A DNA stretch of 64,000 nt, taken from assembly GCA_963784575.1 (NCBI GenBank), contig CAWARU010000001.1, positions 3,762,362-3,826,361 of the forward strand, in the 5' to 3' direction. The notes beneath the pieces are model-generated. The model did not search any database. It worked only from the letters and a program-made list of their open reading frames with translations, and was not told the DNA's origin. The translations under genes were made by a program, and so were the position numbers. This document shows positions 27,155 through 37,281 of the stretch, piece after piece (within the stretch, counting starts at the first letter, position 1; each line of letters begins with the position of its first letter). This DNA comes from CAWARU01 sp963784575. Lineage in GTDB: Bacteria; Pseudomonadota; Gammaproteobacteria; UBA6186; Azoamicaceae.

Positions 27155-28411
27155 TTATACAACCTGTCCAGCCGCGAAACCTGATGACCAAGCCCATTGA
27201 AAATTATAACCGCCGAGCCAGCCTGTGACATCTACTACTTCCCCAATAAAATATAAGCCCTGAACATGATTTACTTCCATTGTTTTTGAAGAAAGTACCT
27301 CACAATCAATTCCACCTAAAGTCACTTCTGCAGTACGATATCCTTCGGTACCATTCGGTTTCAGTTTCCATTGATTGATATATTTCGCAATTTTTTCTAA
27401 ATTTTTCTCTGAAATCTCCTGTAAGGGTAGTGAGGGTAACTTAGCACTATCGAATTCGAGCCATCTCTCTTCGAGCAAAACTTCAACCAATCTATGAGGT
27501 AAAAATTTTGCTAAAACATTTTTTATGTGCTTTTGAGGTTGTGTTTTTTTACTAGAACTGAGTAGCTCGAAGCAGTCCTGTTCAGGCAATAAATTAATCT
27601 CAATCTCTTCACCCGGCTGCCAATAGGATGAAATCTGTAAAATCGCGGGACCGCTTAAACCGCGATGGGTAAATAATATATTTTCACGAAAACTTTTTCT
27701 TTCATTTTGAACGATGCTATCTACCGATATTCCAGATAGGGGTGATAATCTTTCTTTGTCATCGGGCTGCAGCGTAAAAGGCACCAAACCTGCGCGAAGC
27801 GGCCATACTTTAATTCCAAATTGTTCTGCCATTTTGTATCCAAAGGGGCTAGCACCCATCGTAGGAATAGAAAGTCCTCCGCTTGCTATCACTAATGATT
27901 GACAGCGGTAATCACCTTTACTACTTTGTACGATAAAATCATTATCATTTCGTTGTTCGATAGCTGCAATACTGGTATTTAAATGGATTGCCACTTTTGA
28001 TTGCTGACATTCTGACAAGAGCATATCGACTATGTCTTGAGATTTATTATCACAAAAAAGTTGTCCTGCTGTTTTTTCATGAAAGGGGATGTGATATTTT
28101 CGGACTAATTCAATGAAATCCCATTGTGTATATCGCTTTAAGGCTGATTTACAAAAATGTGGATTATGAGAAATATATTTTTCTGGGTGAACGAAGTAAT
28201 TGGTAAAATTGCAACGGCCGCCACCGGACATCAGAATCTTTTTGCCGACTTTATTGGCATGGTCAATAACCATGACTTTGCGGTTTCGCTTGCCGGCCTC
28301 TATAGCGCACATTAAACCCGCAGCGCCTGCGCCGATAATAATAACTTCACAACCGTTCACGCATTCTTTAATATTTTTCGGATGAGGATCCGTAGATAAC
28401 AGTCTTTGCAT
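27155..28411 (-). CDS. yhiN: YhiN/HI0933-family FAD-dependent oxidoreductase
   Basis: 418 residues, usual length for the family. The N-terminus has VIIIGAGAAGLMCAIEA, a dinucleotide-binding fold, then the family signature GKKILMSGGGRCNFTN. A second FAD motif near the C-terminus is GLYFIGEVVDVTGWLGGYN, followed by WAWSSG. HI0933-like flavoproteins are widespread; the substrate of YhiN is not established in general. The gene lies upstream of nothing obviously related, with the YjgR-like ATPase next on the same strand 54 bases upstream. Confidence 0.9.
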   Translation of the reverse strand: MQRLLSTDPHPKNIKECVNGCEVIIIGAGAAGLMCAIEAGKRNRKVMVIDHANKVGKKILMSGGGRCNFTNYFVHPEKYISHNPHFCKSALKRYTQWDFIELVRKYHIPFHEKTAGQLFCDNKSQDIVDMLLSECQQSKVAIHLNTSIAAIEQRNDNDFIVQSSKGDYRCQSLVIASGGLSIPTMGASPFGYKMAEQFGIKVWPLRAGLVPFTLQPDDKERLSPLSGISVDSIVQNERKSFRENILFTHRGLSGPAILQISSYWQPGEEIEINLLPEQDCFELLSSSKKTQPQKHIKNVLAKFLPHRLVEVLLEERWLEFDSAKLPSLPLQEISEKNLEKIAKYINQWKLKPNGTEGYRTAEVTLGGIDCEVLSSKTMEVNHVQGLYFIGEVVDVTGWLGGYNFQWAWSSGFAAGQVV

Positions 28412-28465
28412 GCAAAATATAATACGTTACATTGCCTTGGACTGTCTAGTCCTATAGTTTATAGT

Positions 28466-29956
28466 TTATTTCTTTTTCTTTACGAATAGTAATATGATAC
28501 TTAAAATACCGCGAATAATTTGCTGTCCGGTCCTGCTGCGGAAGAACTTACCTACTGATTTTGCAAGCCCATCATCGCTGCTTTCAGTGCCGCTTTCAGT
28601 TTTTCTACGCCCCCGTCCTTCCTCATTTTTGGGTTCAATAGATCCTTCTTTTGCTGCCTGTGCTTCTTCTGTAGAGATTTTTTTCTGAATTATTTCATAA
28701 GCAGATTCCTGATCAATTGCATGTTCATAGAGACTATAAAAAGCTGATTGACTGATAATGGTACGCCGCTCTTGTTCTGAAATCGCCCCTATTCTTGTAC
28801 TCGGCGGAACAATGTTTGTTTTTACAACAATACTCGGACTGCCGCTTTGGTCTAAAAAAGATGCCAGAGCTTCACCGACAGCTAATTCAGTGATGATTTT
28901 TTCAGTATTGAGTTTAGGATTTGCTCGAAACGTTTGTGCCGCAGTCTTGACTGCTTTTTGATCTTTCGGGGTGAAAGCACGGAGTGCATGTTGGATTCGA
29001 TTACCCAATTGACTCAACACCACATCTGGAATATCGGTTGGATTCTGTGATACAAAATAAACTCCAACACCTTTTGAACGAATCAATCGTACCATTTGTT
29101 CAATTTTTTCGAGCAATGATTTTGGAGCTGAACTGAATAGAAGATGCGCTTCATCGAAAAAGAATGCCAATATAGGCCGATCGAGATCTCCCACTTCCGG
29201 CAATTTTTCAAATAATTCCGATAATAACCATAATAAAAAAGTACTGTAGAGGCGAGAATCTTGAATCAATTGTGTAGCGTCCAAAACACTGATCACGCCT
29301 TTTCCTGAAGCATCCTTTTGCATGAGATGCTCAAGTTTTAGGGCTGGTTCGCCAAAAAAAGCTTCGCCGCCACTCGCGCTTAAAGTCAAAATGTTCCGCT
29401 GAATGGAACCTACTGAGGTACGGGATATGTTGCCATATTTGCTCTTTAACAGAGGGGCCTTCTCCACCATCCAATCCAATATTGAGCGAATATCTTTTAA
29501 ACCTATCAATAATAAACCTTGATCTTCTGCAAAGCTGAAAGCGGCATTCAGAATACCCTGTTGCACCTCATTTAAATTGAGGATTCGGCCAAATAAGATC
29601 GGTCCCATTCGACTCACAGTGGTTCGTAATGGCAGCCCTTTTTTGCCATAGAGATCCCAAAAAATGACTGGACAGGCCTCTGGTGTGAATTCTTCAATAT
29701 TCATTTTTTCAAGTTGTGCTTTGATTTTTGGATTTTCAGCGCCTGGATAGGCAAGACCTGAAATATCACCTTTTACATCTGCGGTAAAGACAGGGATCCC
29801 CGCATTAGAAAATTGCTCAGCAATTCGTTGTAGGGTAACCGTTTTGCCTGTTCCTGTAGCACCCGTAATTAAGCCATGACGATTTGCCATCGCCAAGATT
29901 AATTGTTCTTTGGTCTTTTTATTGTCAATTCCGATCAGAATTTCTTGAATGCTCAT
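28466..29956 (-). CDS. yjgR: HerA/YjgR-like ATPase (DUF853)
   Basis: 496 residues. The Walker A motif GATGTGKT is near residue 32, followed by FTADVKGDISGL, and a Walker B-like AFFFDEAHLLF near residue 265; later GVGVYFVSQNPTDIPD is typical of HerA/FtsK-type ATPases in the DUF853 family. A Glu/Ser-rich linker precedes a short hydrophobic C-terminal segment with KKKK end. E. coli YjgR is the named relative. Members hydrolyse ATP, but their cellular role is not settled. It is on the same strand as yhiN and probably precedes it in one transcript. Confidence 0.88.
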   Translation of the reverse strand: MSIQEILIGIDNKKTKEQLILAMANRHGLITGATGTGKTVTLQRIAEQFSNAGIPVFTADVKGDISGLAYPGAENPKIKAQLEKMNIEEFTPEACPVIFWDLYGKKGLPLRTTVSRMGPILFGRILNLNEVQQGILNAAFSFAEDQGLLLIGLKDIRSILDWMVEKAPLLKSKYGNISRTSVGSIQRNILTLSASGGEAFFGEPALKLEHLMQKDASGKGVISVLDATQLIQDSRLYSTFLLWLLSELFEKLPEVGDLDRPILAFFFDEAHLLFSSAPKSLLEKIEQMVRLIRSKGVGVYFVSQNPTDIPDVVLSQLGNRIQHALRAFTPKDQKAVKTAAQTFRANPKLNTEKIITELAVGEALASFLDQSGSPSIVVKTNIVPPSTRIGAISEQERRTIISQSAFYSLYEHAIDQESAYEIIQKKISTEEAQAAKEGSIEPKNEEGRGRRKTESGTESSDDGLAKSVGKFFRSRTGQQIIRGILSIILLFVKKKK

Positions 29957-30412
29957 ACGTAGGTCACACTTTTGTTACTTGTTACTTTCATTGCCGCAGA
30001 CAGGCCTCAGATATTGCCACAGATTATGTATATTTAAAAAATAGCATAAAATTAAGGAATTCAACTTTAACTTCAACTTTCACTTTAACTTGATGACTCT
30101 CACAATGCGCTGCGTTTCTGAATAAAGCCTTCTGATCACCCCTGATCAAGGGCTGGGAATCGATATAAACATCTTTGATTTCTGACTCATTTTCTGGTTT
30201 TGATTTAATTTTCTCTTTATGATAGAGTTACCGTCACTAAATTTAATTAGGTATTACATTATTTATGTAAAAAGTAAATACTAAATAATTTTAGTAAACA
30301 GTACATTTTTAATACTAAATTTTTTAAATTATTATCTATTCATTATCTTTAATGCAAAAATGCAAATGGCACCATATGCACAAAGATAAACTTTTTACGG
30401 GAGATTTCACGC
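29957..30412. other. AT-rich divergent intergenic region
   Basis: No gene is supported in these 456 bases between two diverging genes. It holds a pyrimidine/purine-biased short repeat (AACTTTAACTTCAACTTTCA near 30060-30090) and long A/T runs near 30240-30350, and ends with a good ribosome site (GGAG) for the next gene. Confidence 0.4.
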
Positions 30413-31585
30413 ATGTTTGAAGAAATTTTATTTGATCTGGCCAAAGACGGTGTTGCTTCATTATTTAAAGATTATAAGAGGCTTTCCTCTTTAAAAGAAT
30501 TGAGTTCAGAACAGATCCAGCATCTGCTTTATGTTATTGCTTGCAAATGTTCTGATAACTTTGATCTAGTTGAGCGGGACAATAATAGAAAAGCCCTCGC
30601 CCAAATGATGCGAATGTTGTCTTTAATTGGTGTAGAATCCCTTGGTATGACTAGAACTCGTGATGCCTCAAATTTCTTTTTGAAAGGTGTTTCCGATTTT
30701 TTTGTCATGGCAATGCCTGGCTGCAAAACTGCCATTGATTTTGCCATTGAAAATGAGGCTCCCCCAGAAGTATTTGAATGGTTATATCAATACGGCGTTG
30801 CCTTCAATCTCTTTGATTTTCAAACCTGCAATATGAAATTGAACACTGCAATGAGTCCTGATGCCATGGTTATGCCTGGATACCCCATTGATCCCCTTTC
30901 TTCACAAATCTCAGACAAACTTGCTTACGCTCTATTCAGCAGGCAAGGCCAGCAGATATCATTGATGAGAAATCATGTTAATTTAACCAAAGACTATGAT
31001 ATACAAGCCGGTACCAAAATAAAATTGTTGGATTGGGCCTTGGTTGAAGATAGGGGTCCTTTGATGGCAGGTGTTCCAATGGCAGGATATATTCCAACAC
31101 CCAAGAATCCCTTGCTGGTGAACTTCATCCTCGAAGCTGTCAAAATGCAACTCGTCATCCGCTATCTAGCAGCAATGAAAGTCATTGAGGCGACGTCCTT
31201 AACAAAAGATGTGATGGGCATTATTGCAAGATATGACTTCGGTAGTGATTTCGCCCTCTCAAAAGAAGGCATGGAGTTTATCAATAACTTTCTTGACAAT
31301 TTCATTTTAGGAAAAGAACTTGACCTTTTAAACAGAGCCAGAACAGTTTTTGAGCAGAATCTATGGCCACTGTATGAAGATATCAGCCACTTGCGGGCAG
31401 GCAGGTTTTTGCCGCAAAAAGCTAAACAGGAGCAAGAAAACGCTAAATCAGTAAGTAATAGTGATATAGTAGCTCCGTTAATGCTATCAGGTGCTCTGTC
31501 AGTTGTAAAAAATACAAAGGATAAAAAGCCTGTGGAACCTGAAAAGATTGATGAAAAAAATGTCAAAAGTCGAAAGTTTGAATAA
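30413..31585 (+). CDS. Hypothetical protein, possibly a degenerate ankyrin-type effector
   Basis: 390 residues, GGAG ribosome site 9 bases before the ATG. The sequence is mostly helical. The segment CKTAIDFAIENEAPPEVFEW has ankyrin-like spacing, and SLTKDVMGIIARYDF resembles the short L..DV...I..Y helix that ends the LRR protein at 11132. The C-terminus is a charged linker with KNTKDKKPVEPEK. There is no signal peptide or catalytic motif. I do not recognise the family. Confidence 0.6.
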   Translation: MFEEILFDLAKDGVASLFKDYKRLSSLKELSSEQIQHLLYVIACKCSDNFDLVERDNNRKALAQMMRMLSLIGVESLGMTRTRDASNFFLKGVSDFFVMAMPGCKTAIDFAIENEAPPEVFEWLYQYGVAFNLFDFQTCNMKLNTAMSPDAMVMPGYPIDPLSSQISDKLAYALFSRQGQQISLMRNHVNLTKDYDIQAGTKIKLLDWALVEDRGPLMAGVPMAGYIPTPKNPLLVNFILEAVKMQLVIRYLAAMKVIEATSLTKDVMGIIARYDFGSDFALSKEGMEFINNFLDNFILGKELDLLNRARTVFEQNLWPLYEDISHLRAGRFLPQKAKQEQENAKSVSNSDIVAPLMLSGALSVVKNTKDKKPVEPEKIDEKNVKSRKFE

Positions 31586-31675
31586 TTATGACCTGCAAGG
31601 GCCGTGCGTGATCGGTTGCAATTTTTTTAATTACTTCGGCATTAACGGATCTCTTAGACGTTTAATGTAAACCGT

Positions 31676-32332
31676 TTAAATGGTTCGCTTTTGCCGAATT
31701 AACCTGATAGCCCTCTTGTAGGGAGAGACCGAGTTAATGATTATCCATTTGCTTAATGGCCACTCTTTTCCGGATGCCAGGGTACACCATTCAAAAATGC
31801 CCAATTTTTCTAGATTTCCAGTTTTCTCTTCTTTTTCTGTTATGAAAATGATTTGAGTCACAACGTCAAAGAATTCTATCAATTGTTCTTTATCTCCGTC
31901 GTAATGATATTTTTTATAGAATAATGTTGCGAGTCCATTATAATCCCAGGTACTAAAGCCTTCCCCAGGCATTTCAGGCAGTTCTCCTCTTATACCAGCC
32001 AGATACCAAGTAAGCAATAATTTTCCCCACCCAATTTGATAGGCGACGATATCTGAAATACAAACAATTCCTGCAGTACCCTCAATGTTTTTTATTGGGC
32101 GGTCATTCTTCGGGATTTTCAATATCAAAGAAACTAATTTATTGTATTCTATTTTTATTTTGTTACTTAAGGGTGCCAAATAGTTTTTAGCAAGAAGAAT
32201 GCTATCCGCATTTTTCTTGAAAAATTCCAGGTCTTGTTTCTTCTTAAGTTCAGCAAATTGCTGGGCTTCTTCCCTGGCACGCTCAGGAGATTTAATAGCA
32301 CAAGTGGGAAATGAAATTGGTTTCTTTGCCAT
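31676..32332 (-). CDS. ClbS/DfsB-like four-helix protein
   Basis: 218 residues. The middle part has SDIVAYQIGWGKLLLTWYLA, then GELPEMPGEGFSTWDYNGLA, then an FFDV helix and a C-terminal Trp. This order (D..AH/YQIGW, W..AG, P.MP, W..LN) fits the ClbS/DfsB family of DinB-like four-helix bundles. ClbS protects colibactin producers from their own genotoxin. No colibactin-type synthase is seen here, so it is more likely a stress or self-protection relative. Assignment is by eye and the N-terminal 60 residues are atypical. Confidence 0.6.
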   Translation of the reverse strand: MAKKPISFPTCAIKSPERAREEAQQFAELKKKQDLEFFKKNADSILLAKNYLAPLSNKIKIEYNKLVSLILKIPKNDRPIKNIEGTAGIVCISDIVAYQIGWGKLLLTWYLAGIRGELPEMPGEGFSTWDYNGLATLFYKKYHYDGDKEQLIEFFDVVTQIIFITEKEEKTGNLEKLGIFEWCTLASGKEWPLSKWIIINSVSPYKRAIRLIRQKRTI

Positions 32333-32426
32333 ATTGTGATAATGGGATTAATCACCATTTACCTAAATTAGACATTATTTATAAGAATTCTTTATATGTC
32401 AAGACCTAAGGAATTCTGAAATACTG

Positions 32427-32473
32427 AAATCCCAAAATCCCAAAATCCCAAAATCCCAAAATCCCGAAAATCC
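32427..32473. repeat. Tandem AAAATCCC microsatellite
   Basis: About five copies of the 8-base unit AAAATCCC, the last ones degenerate (CCCGAAAATCC), lie just before the start of the GNAT remnant. An 8-base unit can slip easily, so copy number may vary between isolates. Confidence 0.8.
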
Positions 32474-32549
32474 ATAACCCTTTATTTACTATAGATTTAT
32501 GGATATAATCCAGAATTTAACGGAGCATCCTTTTTATTCGGAGTTTTCT

Positions 32550-33037
32550 ATGAACGATATCAGTATTAAATTTGCAGAAGAAAAAGACGTGGATTTTATT
32601 TATCTTTCATTCAAGAGCTGGCACACTATGAGAAACTTGCTCACGAAGTGGTGGCTACCAAGGAAGGGCTCAAAAAAACTTTATTTCAAGAACCGAGAAG
32701 AGCTGAAGTCATTTTAGCTTATTATAAAGAGGAACCCGTGGCCTTTGCGCTTTTCTTCCATAATTATTCTACTTTTTTAGGAAAACCCGGAATTTACATA
32801 GAAGATCTCTTCGTTAAAGAGCAAGTGAGGGGAATGGGCATTGGCAAAAAACTGCTGTCTTTTCTGGCTAAAGTAGCGATTGAAAGAGAATGCGGTAGAC
32901 TAGAATGGTGGGTTTTAGATTGGAATAAAAGTGCAATCGAATTTTACAATAGGATAGGTGCAAATCCCATGGATGAATGGACTGTGTTTCGAGTGACTGG
33001 TGAGAATCTCATTTCACTAGGTTCTGGAAACATTTGA
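32550..33037 (+). pseudogene. GNAT-family acetyltransferase broken by a 4-base deletion
   Basis: The ATG at 32550 has GGAG 7 bases upstream and begins ISIKFAEEKDVDFIYLSF; the first frame then degenerates and stops at 32717. A second frame contains the rest of a normal GNAT: EVVATKEGLKKTLF, IYIEDLFVKEQVRGMGIGKK (the acetyl-CoA loop RGMGIG) and LDWNKSAIEFYNRIGA. The sequence at the junction (TCATTCAAGAG, 32607-32617) becomes a perfect family sequence (LSFIQELAHYEKL) if one ATTC unit is restored, so loss of one unit from an ATTCATTC pair explains the break. The polyamine-type SAT1-like GNATs have this EL..YEKL region. The gene is probably inactive. Confidence 0.75.
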
Positions 33038-33344
33038 CTTTGTTCCCGCTTCTAGCATATTATCCAAATATAACATTAATGTAGTATGAATGCTTCCATA
33101 TGGGATTATGGTAATTTAGCAGCAGCAGTAGCAGCACGAACAATAGTAAGGACGCTCAAAGCTCAAGTGAAATGTCTGAAATACCAGAGCCAGATGCTAA
33201 CAGCAGTAGCGAGGTTTTGGATAAGCCGAGTGCTCGTTGTTCGTTCAAAAATGTCCTAATCAGACTTAAACTGGCTTACAAAACCTGAAAGGTAACTGTT
33301 CAGGCACAGGAGATTAGATTTGGAAAAACCTCCAGTCAAAACAG
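33038..33344. other. Intergenic region with Ser-codon-like repeat remnant
   Basis: No gene is supported. From about 33118 to 33290 one plus-strand frame reads as a Ser-rich low-complexity tail (repeated AGC/AGT codons, then EMSEIPEPDANSSSEVLD) ending in TGA, but it is preceded by a TAA with no start, so it may be a gene remnant. A different frame gives 57 codons from 33086, without a ribosome site. Confidence 0.3.
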
Positions 33345-34160
33345 CTACCCAAATCTGTAGTTAATACCAACTTTGATGGTATTAACACCGTGAATATGTT
33401 CGATCATGCGCCACGTAAAGTTGCAGGAGCAATGTCCATACACATTTTTTCTTTTATGGATACCTAGATAAAGATATTCAATTTTAGCAGACAAATTTGA
33501 AAATGCTTCGCAAGGCAGAATGTATTCTATACCACCCCCAATTCCATAACCCACAATGTTATTTGCGCCCGACAAATTCAAATATACCGGTGTCAAATCT
33601 TCAGTTTTTACACTATTATATTTGCTATGAATTCTGGTAAAAACAGCACCTGATTTAACATAAAAAAGGACAGGGTGTTCCATTGCACAGAATACTTGTG
33701 CGCCAATACGCGCCCCGACAAAGGCGTAACCAGAGGATTTGCCAATTTTGATGACATGGCGGCTACTGTTTTGCAAACCATTATTTGGCAGCGCTGCATA
33801 CAGAGATTGATTTGGATCCTCGCTGCTGCCGCGCAAATTTAAGTAACTATATTCTGCTTCTAGTCCCGCTAAAAATGGAGTCCCGCCAATCGGTATGTTA
33901 TAACCAATCGTGATACCTCCTATAAATGAAGGCTTGGTTCTGTAACTAAATGAGTTATGATAGGGACGAAACCAATAGGCATTATTATCAAGCCTTAAGG
34001 GTTCAGTGCTAGCGACGCGTGATCGAGTGGTACCACCTGCAAAGCCTCCAACATACAATCCATCCCAGTCACAGATTACCATCGCATCATTGGTACTCGC
34101 CAAAGCAACGCTGGAAAGTAGCAGTGTTGCAAGACTCATAATCAATTTCTGATTATTCAT
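33345..34160 (-). CDS. Outer-membrane beta-barrel protein
   Basis: 271 residues with a signal peptide (MNNQKLIMSLATLLLSSVA, cleavage near ALAS) and a good ribosome site. The mature part begins WDGLYVGGFAGG and alternates aromatic/Gly-rich strands (IGGITIGYNIPI, AGLEAEYSYLNL, YGIGGGIEYILP) to a C-terminus TIKVGINYRFG, typical of an eight-stranded OMP barrel of the Opa/OmpA-like type seen in Legionella and Coxiella. It should sit in the outer membrane. Such proteins can act as adhesins or structural porins; the role here is not shown. Confidence 0.85.
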   Translation of the reverse strand: MNNQKLIMSLATLLLSSVALASTNDAMVICDWDGLYVGGFAGGTTRSRVASTEPLRLDNNAYWFRPYHNSFSYRTKPSFIGGITIGYNIPIGGTPFLAGLEAEYSYLNLRGSSEDPNQSLYAALPNNGLQNSSRHVIKIGKSSGYAFVGARIGAQVFCAMEHPVLFYVKSGAVFTRIHSKYNSVKTEDLTPVYLNLSGANNIVGYGIGGGIEYILPCEAFSNLSAKIEYLYLGIHKRKNVYGHCSCNFTWRMIEHIHGVNTIKVGINYRFG

Positions 34161-34320
34161 ATGGCTATCCCTCTCTGGCTCGCTAACAAAGGCACTATTA
34201 GTATTAGTCTAGCTTAACTCCAGATTTTCGGCGATCACCCGTGTTTTGCATTGCAGTTGCAGAGGGAGTACCCTGCTCCATAGCCTTCGAGAAAGTAACG
34301 AATGGCGTTTGAAATGTGAT

Positions 34321-34914
34321 CTATTTTCGCTGCCAACCGATAAGCATTGACTCATCAAAAGATTTGATCGATTGGATTCTTTTGCCATCCATGTCATAGA
34401 CTTCTGCATAAACTTTGGAATCGCCAGCTGAATCTCTGATAAAAAAAGCATAAGGCAGCGTTTTATGGAATTGCACTCTTATAAAATCTCCTTCAATGTC
34501 GTGTCCGCGCAGATAGCCTTCCTGATTGAGAATGGAAGCATATAATTGGCATTTCCAGGGATTTTGGGCCGCTGCGGCCTCTCTACTGCAGGTTGCGCTG
34601 TAGACAAGAGCTTGGTCTTTCTTGGGGGAAACCGTAAAATCAGCGAATTGCAGCCATTCTAAAAAAGGAGCCAATTTCAGATAATGTCTATTTTCAGCAA
34701 TGGTGTAGGGAATGACTTGATTTTGTAGGAGCTTGCCTTCATTAGTCTGCCTGAATTTCCTAAATTCCAGCATTCTAATGGTATATTCTTTGTCTTCTGT
34801 TGTATCTACTGCCAGAGCAGAGAATTTGATGCTGGATTCATTGTGTGAAATGCTAGCAAACGTTTGATTTGTCAAAGTGAGGAAGGCCATTAGGATAATA
34901 AATTTTCTCAGCAT
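34321..34914 (-). CDS. Exported hypothetical protein
   Basis: 197 residues with a signal peptide (MLRKFIILMAFLTLTNQTFA) and a strong ribosome site (GGAG). The mature part is predicted to be beta-rich with two Cys (ATCSREAAAAQNPWKCQ) that may form a disulphide. Not recognised. It probably resides in the periplasm. It lies upstream of the OMP gene on the same strand with 160 bases between them, so co-transcription is possible. Confidence 0.7.
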   Translation of the reverse strand: MLRKFIILMAFLTLTNQTFASISHNESSIKFSALAVDTTEDKEYTIRMLEFRKFRQTNEGKLLQNQVIPYTIAENRHYLKLAPFLEWLQFADFTVSPKKDQALVYSATCSREAAAAQNPWKCQLYASILNQEGYLRGHDIEGDFIRVQFHKTLPYAFFIRDSAGDSKVYAEVYDMDGKRIQSIKSFDESMLIGWQRK

Positions 34915-35097
34915 GACTCCAATTCTCCTTTAATACTTAAATACTTTTAGAAATTAATTTTACAGATTTAGTTACTCTGTTACAAATTATGAACCATAAC
35001 CATGAAAGTTATAATGATAACAAATTTTTTCAGGTTCTGGTAGATTCATTTTTTGGTATAAACTAAAAAAGGGATCCATTGGAAATATATATACGGC

Positions 35098-36317
35098 ATG
35101 GAAAGTTGGCAATTTCGAATTCAAGTTTTAATTCTCATCCTCTTTGCATTTCTCCTCCAAGGTTGCGCAAAATCCAGGACGTACAATCCACTCCCAGAAA
35201 ATTTACAACACCAAGCAGCAGTACCTGGTTTCAAAAATTGCAGGGGCTGGGGGAATGAACACAGTGAGGTGCTGGTCAACAGCATGCTGCAATCAATCGA
35301 GCAGGAAAAGGCAGCCAAGAGCAGTTCAAATATTAGCAAGAGTGCATTGGTATTGTCAGGAGGAGGGCAGGAGGGTGCTTTTGGTGCAGGGCTCTTGTGC
35401 GGCTGGACCAAAGCAGGAACCCGTCCCAATTTTAAGCTTGTCACTGGAATTAGCGTGGGTGCGATGATCGCCCCACTTGCTTTCTCGGTCCAGAATATGA
35501 CGCAGTGCTTGAAGAAGCCTTCACGACAGTCACCAAAAAAGATGTGTACGAAGAATACAGTATTTTTTCGATAATTCTGGCCACTTTAAATATCACGAAC
35601 TTGCCATCTTTAGCAGATAATGAACCCTTGGCTAGAACAATTAATCGTTACGCTGATGAAAGAATGTTGAATAAAATAGCAGATGAGCATCTAAAAGGCA
35701 GGCGTCTTTTTATTGGTACCGGTCAAATGAATGCCGAACGTTTGGCAATTTGGGACATGGGCGCCATTGCGACACGTCGTTCACCTGAAGCTCTCGCACT
35801 GTTCCGAAAAATTCTGCTTGCCGCAGTCTCCATCCCAGATTTTTTCCCGCCAGGAGAATTTCAAGTTGAAGCGGACGGTAAAATTTTCACAGAGATACAT
35901 GTCGATGGCGGCAACGATAGACAGCTATTTTTGTACGGTGCTACAAAGCCGCCCGATAAATTCATTTCTGATATTTATATCATCAGAAATGTGAAAGTGG
36001 ATCCCGAATGGAAGCATGTCGAACTCAAGCTCACGGACATTGCAGCGAGATCTCTCGGTAGCATCACAAAGTCACAAGGCATCGGAGACTTGTACAGAAT
36101 CTATACCTATTCCTCTCGGGCTGACACGGGTTATCATTTGGCCTATATTCCTGCCATGTTCAAGGAGGAATCTAAAGATCATATAGATCGTGAATACATG
36201 GGACATTTGTTCAAGCTCGGATATAAAATGGGACGATTGCATGAGAAATGGCGGCAATATCCACCTTTCTATCATCCGGAACACAGCATCAAATCCTCGA
36301 CGCAAAAAAATCGATAA
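35098..36317 (+). pseudogene. Patatin-like phospholipase lipoprotein, frameshifted
   Basis: The first frame (35098-35574) starts with a lipoprotein signal peptide (LLQGC, lipidated Cys23) and carries GGGQEGAFGAG and the nucleophile elbow TGISVGAM. It then shifts: the second frame continues from MLEEAFTTVTKKDV (ATG near 35505) to the end and holds the catalytic Asp motif VDGGND. Adding one T to the TTT at 35481-35483 restores a continuous AFLGPEYDAVLEEAF, as in patatin lipoproteins. Intact, it would be an acyl hydrolase anchored in the outer membrane. Its last 29 bases overlap the 3' end of the convergent LysR gene. Confidence 0.75.
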
Positions 36318-37158
36318 AGCGCCTAATCTTAGGTTGTAAATAACGAGTTTGAAGATAATAGAAATAAATATTTACCGAGGGGCCACAAAATTCCGGTAAC
36401 ACCTCCACTAATCTGCCTGCCTCAAACGCTTCCTTTACCATATAATCATGTAGGCGAACCAAACCAAGGCCTTGTTCCGCACATTTACGCATAATATAGG
36501 TATCATTTAACCATAATACCCGTTCAATCATAATTTCTTGGTCGCCCTTGAAGATTAATATATTGTCTTGTTTTCGGGAGGTATGGCCAATAAAGCGGTG
36601 TTTTGTTAACTCAGTGATTTTTTTAGGATTTCCATATTGTTTTAAATAATCGGGTGAGGCGCATAGCACATAACGTGTTTTTGAAATGCGTTTTCGTACA
36701 TACTCGGGCGGTGCATCGAGAGACATACCAAAAATCAAATCAATGTCTTCGTGCAGTAAATCTGGTAATCGTTCCTGAGACTGTATATTGACCTGCAATT
36801 TTGGATTTTCCTGCATAAATTGATTAAGGCTTGAAAGCAAATATTCTTCTGCAAAAAACCGAACTGTCGAAATATTGAGAGTTCCTGTTGCCTCTTCTCG
36901 GCTTAAATTGATGGCGGCCTCAGCTTCAGTGAGATCTTCTATGGCCTTTTTGCTGCGCTGATAATATTCTTTACCTATATCGGTGAGCAGTAATTTTCGA
37001 GTGGTTCGATACAGCAATTCCACTCCTAATTGTGTTTCGAGCTTTCCTACTTGCCGGCTGATGGCCGCAGTAGATTGTTTCATTCTACGAGCAGCAGCTG
37101 CAAAGCTGTTTTCTTCCACGACCGTAATGAAGGCATCGATATAATTAAATTTGTTCAT
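36289..37158 (-). CDS. LysR-family transcriptional regulator
   Basis: The ATG at 37158 has AGGG 6 bases upstream. The 289-residue protein has the N-terminal winged helix-turn-helix of LysR regulators (SFAAAARRMKQSTAAISRQV, then LETQLGVELLYRTTRKLLLT) and a C-terminal effector-binding domain. The best relatives by eye are the small-molecule-responsive regulators related to DsdC/AaeR type. It is divergent from the gene at 37377, and a direct repeat in between is a candidate operator. Confidence 0.88.
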   Translation of the reverse strand: MNKFNYIDAFITVVEENSFAAAARRMKQSTAAISRQVGKLETQLGVELLYRTTRKLLLTDIGKEYYQRSKKAIEDLTEAEAAINLSREEATGTLNISTVRFFAEEYLLSSLNQFMQENPKLQVNIQSQERLPDLLHEDIDLIFGMSLDAPPEYVRKRISKTRYVLCASPDYLKQYGNPKKITELTKHRFIGHTSRKQDNILIFKGDQEIMIERVLWLNDTYIMRKCAEQGLGLVRLHDYMVKEAFEAGRLVEVLPEFCGPSVNIYFYYLQTRYLQPKIRRFIDFFASRI

Positions 37159-37244
37159 GGCAACCCTGGGGACCTCCTCATCTTTTGGCAATCTCACTTT
37201 ATCTGTCTTTGTATAATTTAAGTCAGTTAATATAATTAATAACT

Positions 37245-37281
37245 ATTATTGCATTTTTGTTAACAATTATTGCGTTTTTAT
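37245..37281 (+). promoter_or_regulatory. Candidate LysR operator (21-base-period direct repeat)
   Basis: ATTATTGCATTTTTGT at 37245-37260 and ATTATTGCGTTTTTAT at 37266-37281 form a near-perfect direct repeat spaced two helical turns apart. It lies between the divergent LysR gene and the gene at 37377, the usual place for a LysR-type binding site. Binding is inferred only. Confidence 0.4.

Noticed and set aside
33086..33259. 57-codon frame in the spacer after the GNAT remnant
   Set aside because: No ribosome site, composition driven by a GCAGCA-like repeat; no support as a gene.
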